From Neodiprion pinetum (taxonomy: Eukaryota > Arthropoda > Insecta > Hymenoptera > Diprionidae), in contig NC_060233.1 in assembly GCF_021155775.2 (NCBI RefSeq), positions 14,704,537 through 14,768,536 of the forward strand: DNA of 64,000 nucleotides, in the 5' to 3' direction. Below the pieces are notes generated by a model. It was not told where the DNA came from. It was given only the letters and a program-made list of their open reading frames with translations, and did no database searches. Shown piece after piece: positions 35,527 through 47,800 of this stretch (its first letter is position 1; every line of letters starts with the position of its first letter). The position numbers and the translations under genes were made by a program.

Positions 35527-38392
35527 ATGAATGATACTATGAATCTATCACCGTTAGAAACTTGTGTGAAACTTCCTCTATGTTTCAAAGAGCTAGAAGA
35601 AGTTACCGACAAGGCAAAAGATTGGCTGCTTATGCATGGTAAGTAATATAGCTGGTTTTGCTGATTTAAATAAAACATAACTTTTATAAATTAGTTTTAT
35701 TTTCTATAGATGAATGTATTACATTCTTTCTTTGTACTTTGTCTACTTTAAAACTTCAAACTGCATTACGCGTGTTTCACAAATATTATTACATGTTTCA
35801 GGGGCTTGCATGAGATGCAGAGAGCATTTAGATAAGGACGAGGTACGTTTCGCTCCCTTCGTCTTATTGCCATCGGCTTTTCCACGCAAGGAATTTGAAA
35901 AAGCCAGAAAAGTACAAACAATTCTTAATGAATTGACGCACCAAGTTGCCCATGATCACAATTTCATTACAGAAACCTTGAAAAGGTAAGCATTAAACTA
36001 AATATATGTATATTACTTTAGTAAGATATATACCTTCTACAATTACATAAACTGTGTAAAATTTTATTGAAAGTAAACAGCAATTTTTATGTGATTTCAG
36101 TTACCCAGTGTTATTCAAATAATATAAGTAATACATAGTCAAGCATTTACTTGTAGTATATATCTTTTATTCTTGATTGTAACTATTTTTCAGCACAGTT
36201 GAAGTCGATGATTTCACTGCCAGATTGTTTGGTATTTATGAAACTGTGCATGCCGAAGGCTTCAAGCAGGTAATAACAAATCATATGCTTGGTGCGTCTA
36301 AATGCGTTATTGATTTTGGTGGCGATCACGATAGCAAGCACCTTTTATTTTGCATATTTAGCACATAGAAAAGAACAAAATTGATAGTCGATTGACCTTA
36401 TTGCAGAGTATCAGTTTAGGATTGCTGCGATCCGATTACTTGCTGCATAATCTACATGAAACCAATATAATGCAAGTTGAAATGAACACTATAGCTTCTA
36501 GCTTTGCTGGCATAGCAACTACTATCACACATTATCACAGGTATGGTCCACCGAATACCTGATATTTACAGTGTGAAACTTTAGAGAAAATACGATATTG
36601 TTTAGTCGTTAAAAAATCTGTATATTATCGAAGCTAATATTTTTGTGTAAACTTTGCAGATATATTTTGAAAGAATTGGAATGTGAAGACAAATTGAAAA
36701 ATGTAAGTGTTGTACAACTCATTCAACGTGGCATGACTTAGTAAGTGGAAAATTCTGAAATTACGGGCACAGCTAATTCTTACTATTTATAGATTCCTGA
36801 AAACCATGCGCTGTCTGGTCTTTGCGAAGGTTTAATTGAGGCGTGGAAATTATACAATAATAAACGGTTGGTATAAATTGAGAAGATGAAATTATGGCAA
36901 GATTTATAGAAAGTATTATTGCATCACTTACCAGAGTTCCAAATTTTTAGTTGTAACATTTCAGACTTTAAAAATAATTACAAAAAATGATCTCCATCTG
37001 TGACGTTTTATTATTTACAGAGCTGTTATATTATTCATCATTGAAGATACGACGATTAATATATGTGACCAAAGGTTTCATGAATTTCTAATTCGTGAGA
37101 AGAATTCGTCTATAAAAGTTATTAGGAAATCTTTAGGACAAGTAGCTTCTGAAGCACATCTTAATCAAAATCAAGACTTAATTGTGTAAGTAATTATTTT
37201 CGCAAATCCAATACACTAGTATTTGAGTTGATTACTGACGCTTGCTTAATTCCAGTCTGCTCTCCTTTTACAATGTGATCTTCTTTTCTTCTAGTGGAAA
37301 TTCTACAGTAGCTGTAGTATACTTTCGTTCCGGTTATGAACCAGCACAATACCCTACAGAACATGAGTGGTCTGCTAGATTGATGATAGAAAGATCGTCA
37401 GCCATTAAATGCCCTTCAATCCAATATCATCTAGCTGGAACAAAAAAGGTACATTGTATATGATTTAGAATTTCAGTTGTATAAGTAGGTTTGCTTGACT
37501 TGAGTTAACACTTATGGATTCGTATTGAAACATTCGAATAAAAAAAAAACACACATTCACTCCGTAATTAATATTTCTTTGTCAAATACATTTGTATTTC
37601 ACTTTGATACTCTTTCGCCACCATTATAGATACACATTGCCCTTCCATTTGATTATACAAGTTCTTGATTTACAGGTTCAACAGGCATTAGCTGTAAAGG
37701 GTACAATTGAAAAATATTTTAAAGATAGGAGTATAGTGGAAAAGATAAGAACTGTATTCACTGGACTTTATTCATTAGATTTCGTAAGTAACGTCGTTAT
37801 CTTTCGTTCAAACTTCACGTAAAAATGAATCCAGCAAAATCTAAGAATATTTATATTCAATAGGACGAAAATGGGGAAGGAGAAAAAGCAGTAACAATGG
37901 CCTTGAAAGAACCAGGAAGATTTGTACTAAAGCCGCAACGAGAGGGGGGAGGAAATAATATATACGGGGAAGATGTGTTCACACAACTAAAAGCTATGAG
38001 GGACTCTAAAGAACGTACAGCATGGATACTTATGGACCGCATCCATCCACCACTGCAAGAAAATTATTTAATCCGCCCAGGGAATACAGATGAGCTTAAA
38101 ACACAAAATCTTGTGTCCGAACTTGGGATTTACGGAGTTATTCTTGGGTATGTATGAAGTACAAAAAATGAAGCAGTAAAGAGAACTTTTTGTAAAACAA
38201 TTAGAACAGAATAATTGTTATGTGGCTATAATTGATTTAATCTTAATAGTGAATTTGAATTGCAGCGATTCAAACGAGGTAAAAATTAACAAACAAGTCG
38301 GCCATGTCCTGCGAACAAAACCAGCGAGTTCAGATGAAGGAGGCATTGTTGCAGGTGCAGGAGCTCTCGACAGCCCTTACCTTGTGCAATGA
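35527..38392 (+). CDS. Gss: Glutathione synthetase
   Basis: Cytosolic ATP-grasp ligase that joins gamma-glutamylcysteine and glycine, the last step of glutathione synthesis. Exons: 35527-35638, 35802-35985, 36194-36269, 36407-36540, 36660-36702, 36793-36866, 37021-37185, 37295-37448, 37676-37783, 37864-38147 and 38266-38392. They give 486 residues in one frame, the usual eukaryotic length. Family landmarks are YFRSGYEPAQYPTEHEWSAR, ERSSAIKCPSIQYHLAGTKK, the nucleotide-binding FVLKPQREGGGNNIYGEDV, and the C-terminal VGHVLRTKPASSDEGGIVAGAG substrate lid. Exon 6 uses a weak donor (gttggt), required to keep frame. AATAAA at about 38438 is a likely polyadenylation signal. Confidence 0.95.
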
Positions 38393-41300
38393 AATATTGC
38401 AAAATTTTAAGATACGTATCAGAATGCAAGAGTTTTTAATAAATGCACGAAACGACGATAAACACAAATTGGAATAGGAATAGAAACGGTAAAACTTTGC
38501 ATTAAATTCAGTGTTATGTGTACATCAGTTTTAGTAAAATTTGCACAAACAAAGAGCTGATTGAAATAAGGTTCAATTAAATGATCAAATTCAGCGTTCA
38601 AATTTTTCAGGCAAATATTTGTGAATAATCTTATTCAAGTCAATAATCTCTTTATTACCAACCATTCATTGTTTTCATTGGACTTAAAAATGTAGGTAAT
38701 ACTGTTATTACAATTATCGTTGTTGTTATTGTTATTACCGTTAGTAATTGATAACGTAACACATAGCTATTTGCGCACAAGGCTTAATTCAATTCACGTT
38801 TATAAAACAAACAAAGAATTGGCTGTTAAATAAAAATGCATATTTTTCGAAAGACAATTAAACATCTGTATTTTTATAGATTAAATGATAATTATCCACG
38901 GGACATGCAAAAAATGAATTTTATCGGTGTATCTCGGCTATATGAATACGTTATAGGTATGTATGTATAGTAGAGTGTTTCATTTTTAAAAGATTTTAGA
39001 TTTTACTGTGGGCTCATGCAGTAAATTCTTTCTTCTGGTTTACAAAAAAGCCTCAAAAAGACTGAGAATTTCAGCACCAGTTTTAAGGTGTGCTAATGTC
39101 GATGTTCCCTTTTCTAGTCTAATCGTTTTTTCACACCCCAAAACTAGTGCTACATTGCTTAATCTTTTCAAGGTTTCTTTTTAGATTAGATGCAACGAGT
39201 TTTTGCATACGCCAGTAGAAAAATCCAAATTTTTTCAACTGTGATACACCCTGATGTACAGGTTTAAGTAGTGGAGTTTTATTTTGTTGCCTATTGTAAA
39301 AAGAAAAATCTTCTGAATTTACTTTAAGGAATCCCAGTTTAATATGAACTATCCATGGATTCAATTAACAACGGCTTTTGCATTTATATTCAGCATATAT
39401 AACTCATTAATTGGACATGGATGTCCTACAAAATATTATATAAATTATAAAGTGTTACCTGAACTGGTACTACATAGGGTAAATAAAAATAAAAATATTC
39501 ATGAATGATTTTAGCCACGAACAGGTTGATTCGACTGTTGAAATTCCTTACGCATGCATTTGCATTGGTATCGAAGAACAGTCGATCAATACGACGTATG
39601 TTAATAGAATTTTGCTAGATTGAGCATGTTCTAAAAATATGTACAATTACTTTTGGTGTTTTTTAATGGTTAATGACTTCATTTTGATATTTTATTAACG
39701 AAAATAAAGTGAAATATATATTTACAAATTGCCGCCAGTTGATATTATTAAACCTTCCCCTTTGAGATTGTACGCCTGTAAAAAACTCCGGAAATGGAGA
39801 GAAACGTAATTTTTTATTATTGTGAAGCTTTGTAGTCTCTCTGATCAGAAATTAAAAATTTAATGCAATTAGAATGCTTGTAGTGAGGAGAAAAAAATTT
39901 GAACTCAGGGGAAGAGGTGCATCAGTGTGAATCTAAGTTTGGCCAACGGATCTTAATCACATTTTATTCGAAAAATTTAAAAATTTAGGATTGTGAATTG
40001 GAAATGTGATAAAATGGTGAAAATGAAGAAGCGAGATGAAGTCGCTGATGGCGTATTCGGACTGCTCGCAATCGATTCCTCTGGCAAAATTACGTCGATA
40101 TAGTGAAACAAAGAATTGATTTAAGTATTTTTTGAAATTGGCTAAATTTCAACTGGAAAAATCCAAAAGCGTTAATCTGAGAGGCTAGTCACTCTCAAGT
40201 ATATTCGCACATTACCTTATTTAACTTATTTGCCTCATCTATCCAAAGACTCGTCGGTACTCATCGTAGACCTTGGATAGATAAAGCAAATAAGTTAAAT
40301 AACTTAAATAAGATAGTAAGAGGTGAGTATACTCGAAATTGATTAACCCCTCGCTTTTTTGAGATTTTCGGAGCTGGGAACTTTTCGTCTAATTTTTGTT
40401 TTGCAGGACTCTTTTTCCACTAATTAGACCGTTAGAAATACGAAAAAGATATCAAAAAAAGGGTTGGACCAATACCAGAGGAATTACGAAGGAAATCTTT
40501 CGTTTTTCGGCTGTAACTCTTATACATGGCTCGCAGCGTATTTCATAGGGTTTGTTTATAAGTTCTATAATTTTATTCAGAACAATTCAGAAGCTATTGG
40601 AATAATATGGAAGCGCAGCGAACTCTTATGGTGGTTTTTCCAAAATCGACCTTTCCGGTTTCAAGGTCTTCCATAACGAGAATTTCTCAAATTTTTCCGA
40701 TTTTCATACTTAAGCGTAAACGAGTGATTTCCAGTTTTATTTACGCCGTATCATTTTTGTCATTTTGCCTCCGGCACTGGGTGCTTGGTAAAAAATTCCG
40801 TTTGACATACGTTTTTGTCGTAAACGAAATCTCACCTTTTCGCCAAGTGCCGACCGAAGTAATTATACTCTTATGATCAAAGCATCGTAAATGTAGTAGA
40901 AAACACAATATAAGGAAAAGATTTCGTTTCTGAGCATGAATTCCCATAAAAAATTTTAATTAAATATTTACCTTATGTTTAGCGTTGTGTTTAGCGAGTC
41001 ATTTTACTACGAATTTCAAATTTTACGAGTAGGCTCTCCATGTGTTTCAATGCTATATTATTTCATTATCATTTGTAAATTGTATCATAGCGAATATTAT
41101 GGTATTTCGGCCTTTTCAATTTGTTAAAATTTTTCGCTCTTTTGTATTTGGCGTTACTACCTAATGCTCTAAACCAAAGAGAATAATAAGATCTTTGCTT
41201 TAAACCAAGTTCGAAACCTGTTTGTACGAATTCCGAAATGATCAGTTGCCAGGGCAGAAAGATTCCTAGTAGTGAGACAGAGCTCACCGAAAACGCTCTT

Positions 41301-41576
41301 GAGTGTAAAGGACACAAAACTGCTGTCAGTACTGCTGGGAAAATGACAGGCCATTTCACTATACATGGACTCTGAAAACATTTTTGCCGGCTTGAATCTT
41401 CGGGAGACATGTGTAGTCAAACTTGTTTTCAAAGTGCCGTAAATAGGATGTAGATTTGTTCTAAACACTTCGAACAGTCATTTATAATATTTTCATTACC
41501 TATCACATGACTGTTGTATGGGGAGATAGAATTTCCTTATTTCAGAAAAAATTTACCATTAAATTAAATTTGAAAA
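38393..41576. other. Spacer between Gss and torsin; no gene recognised
   Basis: About 3.2 kb of AT-rich DNA. Apart from the Gss polyadenylation signal and one imperfect inverted repeat (40199-40345), I see nothing definable. The short open frames on both strands look random. Confidence 0.5.
40199..40345. repeat. Imperfect inverted repeat, about 145 bp, miniature-element-like
   Basis: The left arm contains TTATTTAACTTATTTGCCTC and ATCTATCCAA. The right arm contains TTGGATAGATAAAGCAAATA and AGTTAAATAA, its reverse complement with a few changes. The outer ends read AGTATATTCGCAC and GAGTATACT. Confidence 0.6.
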
Positions 41577-43117
41577 ATGAATTTTAGAACATTTCTGAAA
41601 ATCGGTATTTGTTTATTATGCCTTAATTGCGGAGAGTGTTTTATTCCGCTAATTCCTGTCGCAGTAGGTGGTATTGCCAGTGGATTAGCAGGCCTAGGTT
41701 ATATGTCATGGTGTAGTTTCAAGGAGTGCTGCACAAATCAGTACATTCCAGCTGATTTTACTTGTGAGTATCCTTTGTTCAGTTGGCAGATTTCCTTCTT
41801 CACGTCTTGTGTTTTTTCAGATAAATTTAAGTAGCGCAGATGGTTGTTATATTTACCAGACTTTGTGAAGTGTTAAACTGTTAATATCCTTGTACCGCAA
41901 TCGAGCAATCGAATTCGTTGAGTCACACCTGGTCTTTCTTCTCCGCTGCAACAATGAACTACCCTGATGATTAATAAGAATTAACTACTTGACAATCCAT
42001 AATTTAGGACCAATCGAAAGATATAGAGAAAATCTGTTGTTTCCATTGCAGTGCTTGATACTACACTGAAGACTAAACTTTACGGCCAACATTTGGCACA
42101 TGAAACCGTGCTGCACGCATTGAAAGGTCATTTCGAAGATACAAATCCGAAGAAGGCATTAGCTATGAGTTTTCACGGTTTACCTGGAAGTGGTAAAAAC
42201 TATATGGCAAACTTTATCGTTGACGCACTGTATAAAAATGGTGCTAACAGTAGTTACGTTCATTTTTATAAAGGGCGTCTTCATTTTCCCGCCGATGGAA
42301 ACATCGCTGAATATCAGGTTAGTCGTTGTACCTTAATAGTTAGTCATAGAAACTGCATTTGTCACAGAAATTCTCCAAATAAATTAATTGATACAAACTT
42401 GATCCAAATCTTGTCTTCAAGCAAGACATAATTAATATTCAACAGTAATTATTTAATGGTAGAAAACAATAGTTCAGAATATTTACCGCTGATTGTGTTC
42501 CTTAAGTATAATAATATCCGAAACGTGATTTATCATAGCGGAACCTTCGAGACGAAATAACGAAATATCTTCAGGTGTGCAAACGCTCGATCTTCATATT
42601 TGACGAAGTTGATAAAATACCAGAAGGAACGCTCAATATACTTGTGCCATTTTTGGACTATAATCCAAAGCTTCAAAATATAGACCCAACCGAAGCTATA
42701 TTTATATTTTTGTCAAACACTGGAGGTTCTGCAATGGCACAACATCTTCTACAGTTGTGGCAAGCTGGAAAAAAACGAGACGAAACCACTCTGGCAGACT
42801 TTGAATCGTTACTAGCTATCGGTGCATTCAATGAAAAGGGCGGTTTTCACAAAAGTGATACAATCGAAACTAGCCTCATTGATCATTATGTTCCGTTTTT
42901 ACCACTTGAGGAAATTCACGTAGAAAAGTGTATAATTGATGCCTTTCTTAAAAGAGGTGTTACCCCAAGTAATGAGATGATTCAAGAAACTATGACGCAT
43001 GTCACCTTCGGGCCATCTCCACATAAGCTTTATTCAAATGCTGGTTGTAAAAGACTCGATCAAAAAGCTTCAGCTATCAAGCAAAAGTTCAGTTCAAGAA
43101 GAAATTCCAAATTATAA
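41577..43117 (+). CDS. Torsin-family AAA+ ATPase
   Basis: Lumenal ATPase of the endoplasmic reticulum and nuclear envelope, activated by LAP1/LULL1-type partners and involved in nuclear envelope and lipid homeostasis. Exons 41577-41763, 42052-42317 and 42539-43117 give 343 residues, normal for torsins. The first 21 residues form a signal peptide (TFLKIGICLLCLNCGECF), followed by a hydrophobic helix. The nucleotide site has Walker A GLPGSGKNY (105-113), with the torsin-typical asparagine after the lysine, and Walker B SIFIFDEVDK with Asp173-Glu174. Near the C-terminus the sensor-2 GCKRLDQK cysteine motif is present. Ending without an RDEL-type signal is normal for the family. The gene converges on Vav across about 1.7 kb. 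Confidence 0.93.
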
Positions 43118-43721
43118 AAGTTAGCATATATTTTGGCTCAACGAATATGTGTATGTCGTAGAAGATTATTAATCTTTTTTATTCGTGAAATAATTTTGAT
43201 AAAATATTAATTCTTAAATAATACGATACTAATATTTTTTTCAATACAGGTAATAGCCGTATGTTTGAAATCGAAATATAATTTCACCGTTATAAGTAAA
43301 ATGTTTGAGGATACGCTATCAGTATGTTATTTTATGTTTTGTAAAACTCTACGATAGTGGAAAATAATGAAGCGTAATAATAACTCAATTTTAATAACAT
43401 ATTGGAGGTGTTAAATGTTGATAATAAACAAACAAACCACCAACAAACTTTAAGTTGTACTTGCCTAGGTTTATAGATCTGATTCCTTAACTCACTTTAA
43501 CATATGAATCCAACATAAATCAGTTTCTGTTACTGTTGTGTAACAGTTAATACAAATACAGAATATTGGATAACGCATTGGTGAACAGAAAGTTTATTAG
43601 TATTTATTGGCACAATTTGAGAACACTTCTCAGACAATAAAAATATTTTATGTATACACCATTCTAGCATAATAGTTCTAATGATAGTACGTACACATAC
43701 AGGTAATTGTTCATATACATA

Positions 43722-43773
<52 letters not shown>

Positions 43774-44850
43774 TAAAACTTTCTTTGTATAATATTAAAA
43801 TATATCGAAACCTCAGTGTAATGGAATAACAGCTGCAGAGACAGAGGCTATTCTACGTATGCAAAAATAGAACTTTGACAATGCTTTATAAGTATAAAAT
43901 CGAACATTTTGTTGCATAAAAAAAAGTAGGGCTTACTTTCTTACTAAAATTGCTAATGATTTGCAACTTCTCATTACTTTTTTTTTTTTTTTAAACAATA
44001 TGAATCTGGCCCACAGTTTCGACTGTTTGGAAAAATTCATAGAATACACATATTGCATAAAATTAGACTTTCTTCTATCGACATATAGATTAGTCAATCA
44101 ATTATTATTATAAATATCATACATAAATAGATAAAATGGTAGGACATTTATCGTTAGTAAACAGTAACTCTCTAAATAAAATTCTCTCGTTGTTAGTCAG
44201 AATCAGGGACATGTTTAACGTGATAGTAAACTTAAAATAACTAGCATTTGTAGTAAAATGGCATCTCATTTACACCTATAGTTTTATTACACTATTTCGA
44301 TATATACTAGCAAAAAGCTTACACAGATACAGATAAGTGCTTAATTGTAAAAGATGACTGGAATTTTGCTAAAATTTTATTAATAATTAGTTGTGTGTCC
44401 TGATTGAAAAAATGATTAAACACCTATGAGGAAAGTATTTTTTTAACAGTCTTATCATATCTATATGTCTGTGCATGTACCCAGATAACATTTTAACTTT
44501 TTGTGAGAATTCATTAAATAGTACAATCCTACTCTGACTGTAACAACAAACTGTCTATAAATAATTTAAAATCATGGTTCACTAATTAAGTGATTTGAGC
44601 TGTGCTATCGGAAGTCGCATTCTAACTACTTTACAAGTGATACAGGTATCGCCGAATCCCTATCTTTGTGCATTTTCAACGCTGTGTGTAAATGGACGAA
44701 TATGATTCAAATGCATTTTTTTCGTAGCAGTAAACCGACAGACACTGATTGTTATCTGGGTAACGGTGAACTGAATTTTTTAAATGCTGTACTGTTACAC
44801 TGAGAGTTCGGACATCGATCATCTGTGAAATTGATTTGAACATTTGGAAT
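43118..44850. other. Convergent spacer between torsin and Vav
   Basis: AT-rich sequence that should hold both 3' untranslated regions. A (TA)n microsatellite lies at 43712-43771. No other gene is seen. Confidence 0.5.
43712..43771. repeat. TG/TA microsatellite
   Basis: A short TG run followed by an uninterrupted TA run of about 40 bp. Confidence 0.9.
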
Positions 44851-47800
44851 TCATTCTTCGGCAACGTATTCTTTAGGGAAGAATCCAACTTGATCGCCTA
44901 TTTTACCTTTCCACCAGCCCCTGGCATCCCCTTCCTTACTGAGCACAACTACTCGGCAGCCTCGACGTAGACTCAATTGATTTGGTTCTCCTCCTCTAAA
45001 GTCAAACAGTGCCTTGGCTAGAACTCGCCTAAATGGCCAGAGCAATCGCTGATCCAAATCCTCAAAGTTTTCGGCAAGTGAAGCTCGCTCATAGTACTCT
45101 ATTAGTTCGACAACACTTTTAAAAAACCGCGATTCGCTTAGATAGTAATGCACAGCACCATCAGCTTCACGTTTAAACACCCTTATATGCTTCACCCTTC
45201 CATATGCCCTGAAATAGCAGGATTAGTACTTATTTATTACTGTAACACTGTTAAATGTATAATTAATACTCACTTAATGCTAAGCGCATAGCTAGTTTCA
45301 TTTCCAACACGAGGCTGCCCTGCACGTCGTACTCTTAGCATGTAGGTACCATCTTCACGATGTTCCAACCTTGAAGTTGCCGTGTCCCTGCCCATTTCAC
45401 CCACAAACCACAGTTTCGGAGACAAGGCGAGTTCATATGGTAGCGGTGGTGGCATAGGCGTGCAACGACCCGAATACATAATGCATTGCTTATGCACTGA
45501 GAAACGGCAAGATGTGCATCTGTATCCCTGTGAACAGTTTCATTGTCTGACTGATCACATTTTAAAATTTCATCGGTAACATTTTTTTACCTCGTTTTAA
45601 CTCATAAGAAGTTAGAGTTATTTCAGAAAACGTGCAATACCTGAAATATTCGACCCTTCAGAAACTTCCCGCAGTGCTGACAATATTGCGCAGTATCAAA
45701 TGTGGTCAGCTTGAATTTATGATCTGTTGATTTGCAGGCGGCTGGATTAATGTTGTCCATTGCTTCTCGTAATGCTTTGATCCATGCTTTCTTTTGATCA
45801 TCAGTTCTGGCGTACAAGGTATAGGCAGTGTAGGCTTGCTTGTGAACCAGCAGCCATTGGTAAGACCATCGAGAATCACGGCCCATGGTCCGTCTTTCCA
45901 TATGATCTTCCAATCTGTAGTCATCCAAACGTAATGTTTCCTTGTAGCAATACTGATCTCCTCTTTCTGCTTTGCAAATCAGTACCACTTGCTCAAAAAC
46001 AAATGCCCATCGTGCCTTCACCCGCTGGTCGTTGTGAGCTTTTACCTGTAGACAGAAATTGAATATCCTCAAGGATCAATGAGCTCCATCATTTGAATAA
46101 AAGTAAAGAAGAGCGAAAAAACGTTTAGAAAATTTACTGCAATGTTATTTGCGCCAATGATAGTGAACACGAGTGAAACAACAGCCCTACTTTGTATAAG
46201 AAACGAATCTGATGAAATTTGCATAAGACAAGCTCAGATATCAACAATTTGTAAAAAGTTTTACAATTGGAACATTCAAAATGAGCCAACTCTGGTGTTT
46301 ATCAAGCGATTCCATCATTTTTAGGCTCACTTTGCTCGCTGGCGAGCTTCCTATGAATTTTCTGAAAAACATTCAAGTAATCGTACCTTAAAGTAAAGAG
46401 ATAATGCATAAATGTAATTGTTGACGAATATCTGTCCTAGCATACTTAGATAAATATATATTTATGCAATCAGGAAATAACTGTTCATAAATTTTGTTTT
46501 TAGCGATCCTACGAGATCTCTATGGTAAACAAAATAAATCCAACAACATTGGAAATTTCATAGAAAACACCAGTTTTATTGTTTCGAACGTTCTAAATAT
46601 AAAGCCTTTCCTCAAATTTTTAATATCCTACCTGTGTTATTCGAATTTGCTCCGATTCACTTACATTACTTCATACAAAAGTTGGTTCGTTTGTTTTCAA
46701 CATTATTAGTGCAAATTGCGCTGCTGGAAACTTTTTGAAAAGTTTTTTCTGTTCACGTAATGTATGATGATGTGACAATCTGGCTGATTCATCTCAAAAC
46801 TGAGGTTTACGATTTCTTTATAACCGTGTAGTGAATTTGATAAGCGTAAGAAGCATACCTTCAGTTCTCCATCTTTGAGCAAACGCCCGTAATTCTTAAG
46901 TTGTGTATCCTCTGTAACATCCCAGCCTACGATTGAAGCTTGAATATCTCTGATGAGATCCAGTGTGTCCGAATCACGCTTTACTTCGTTTATGTATTGT
47001 GCTACATCTACCATAGCTTCTCTAGCTTTCTCTAATTGTCGCCGGTCTTCGATCCATTCACGAGGAGTTTCTTCTACTAATTTTTGTAACAATAAGTGGT
47101 ATTTCAGTATCCTTTGCATCGGAACTGACAATATGTCGAGGAGTTTGAATCTCCCGTTATTAGCCTCTTCCTGGCATCTCTACAGACAAAAAAAAAAAAA
47201 CGATCAGAAACTTGAATATCCAGAGACAATGATCCCACTGACTTTACATGATAGACAACTTACGATTACTACTTCATTGATGAGTTCGTTGCGACAAACA
47301 TCTCGCACTGTAATTTGGGCTAAAGTCAAGTTGGCACAGTAATCACCATAAAGTAGAAACTTTTCCCGCCAATCTAAAAATATTCTCGCTAAGTCTGCTC
47401 CGTTTCGGGCAATGCGTAACTTGCTATGAAAATCTGTGTGAATTATTGATAGTTCTTCTATCCCAAAGAAAATGCATGCTGAATCTTCTGGACGAAGAAG
47501 TGGAGACAAAGGGCGAGCGAAATGTCTCAGCAAGTTTACCAATACTTCAGAGTAGTTGCGTTCAGTTTCGACCAATTCTTGAACAACGTAGTCACGCTTT
47601 TCACCTCCAGATGCCGGCACCCCCTAAACACTCACATCAATGTATTAATCAGTGCACATAAAGATAAAAGCGCAGAAGTTTGGGGATTCATAGCAATTCG
47701 ATATGATTGAAATAAATTTACATCAAGATATATCCTCGGCATGCATATGTTTGTAAAAATTTTGTATGCAAAAAAAAAGGCCGCTATTCACAATGATTAA

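Noticed and set aside
36867..37020. Alternative Gss exon 6 donor at gtataaat (36871)
   Set aside because: It would shift the frame of exon 7. The weak gttggt donor at 36867 keeps the conserved reading frame.
41069..41468. Minus-strand open frames upstream of torsin
   Set aside because: They are two overlapping frames without recognisable domains, splice context or composition typical of coding DNA.
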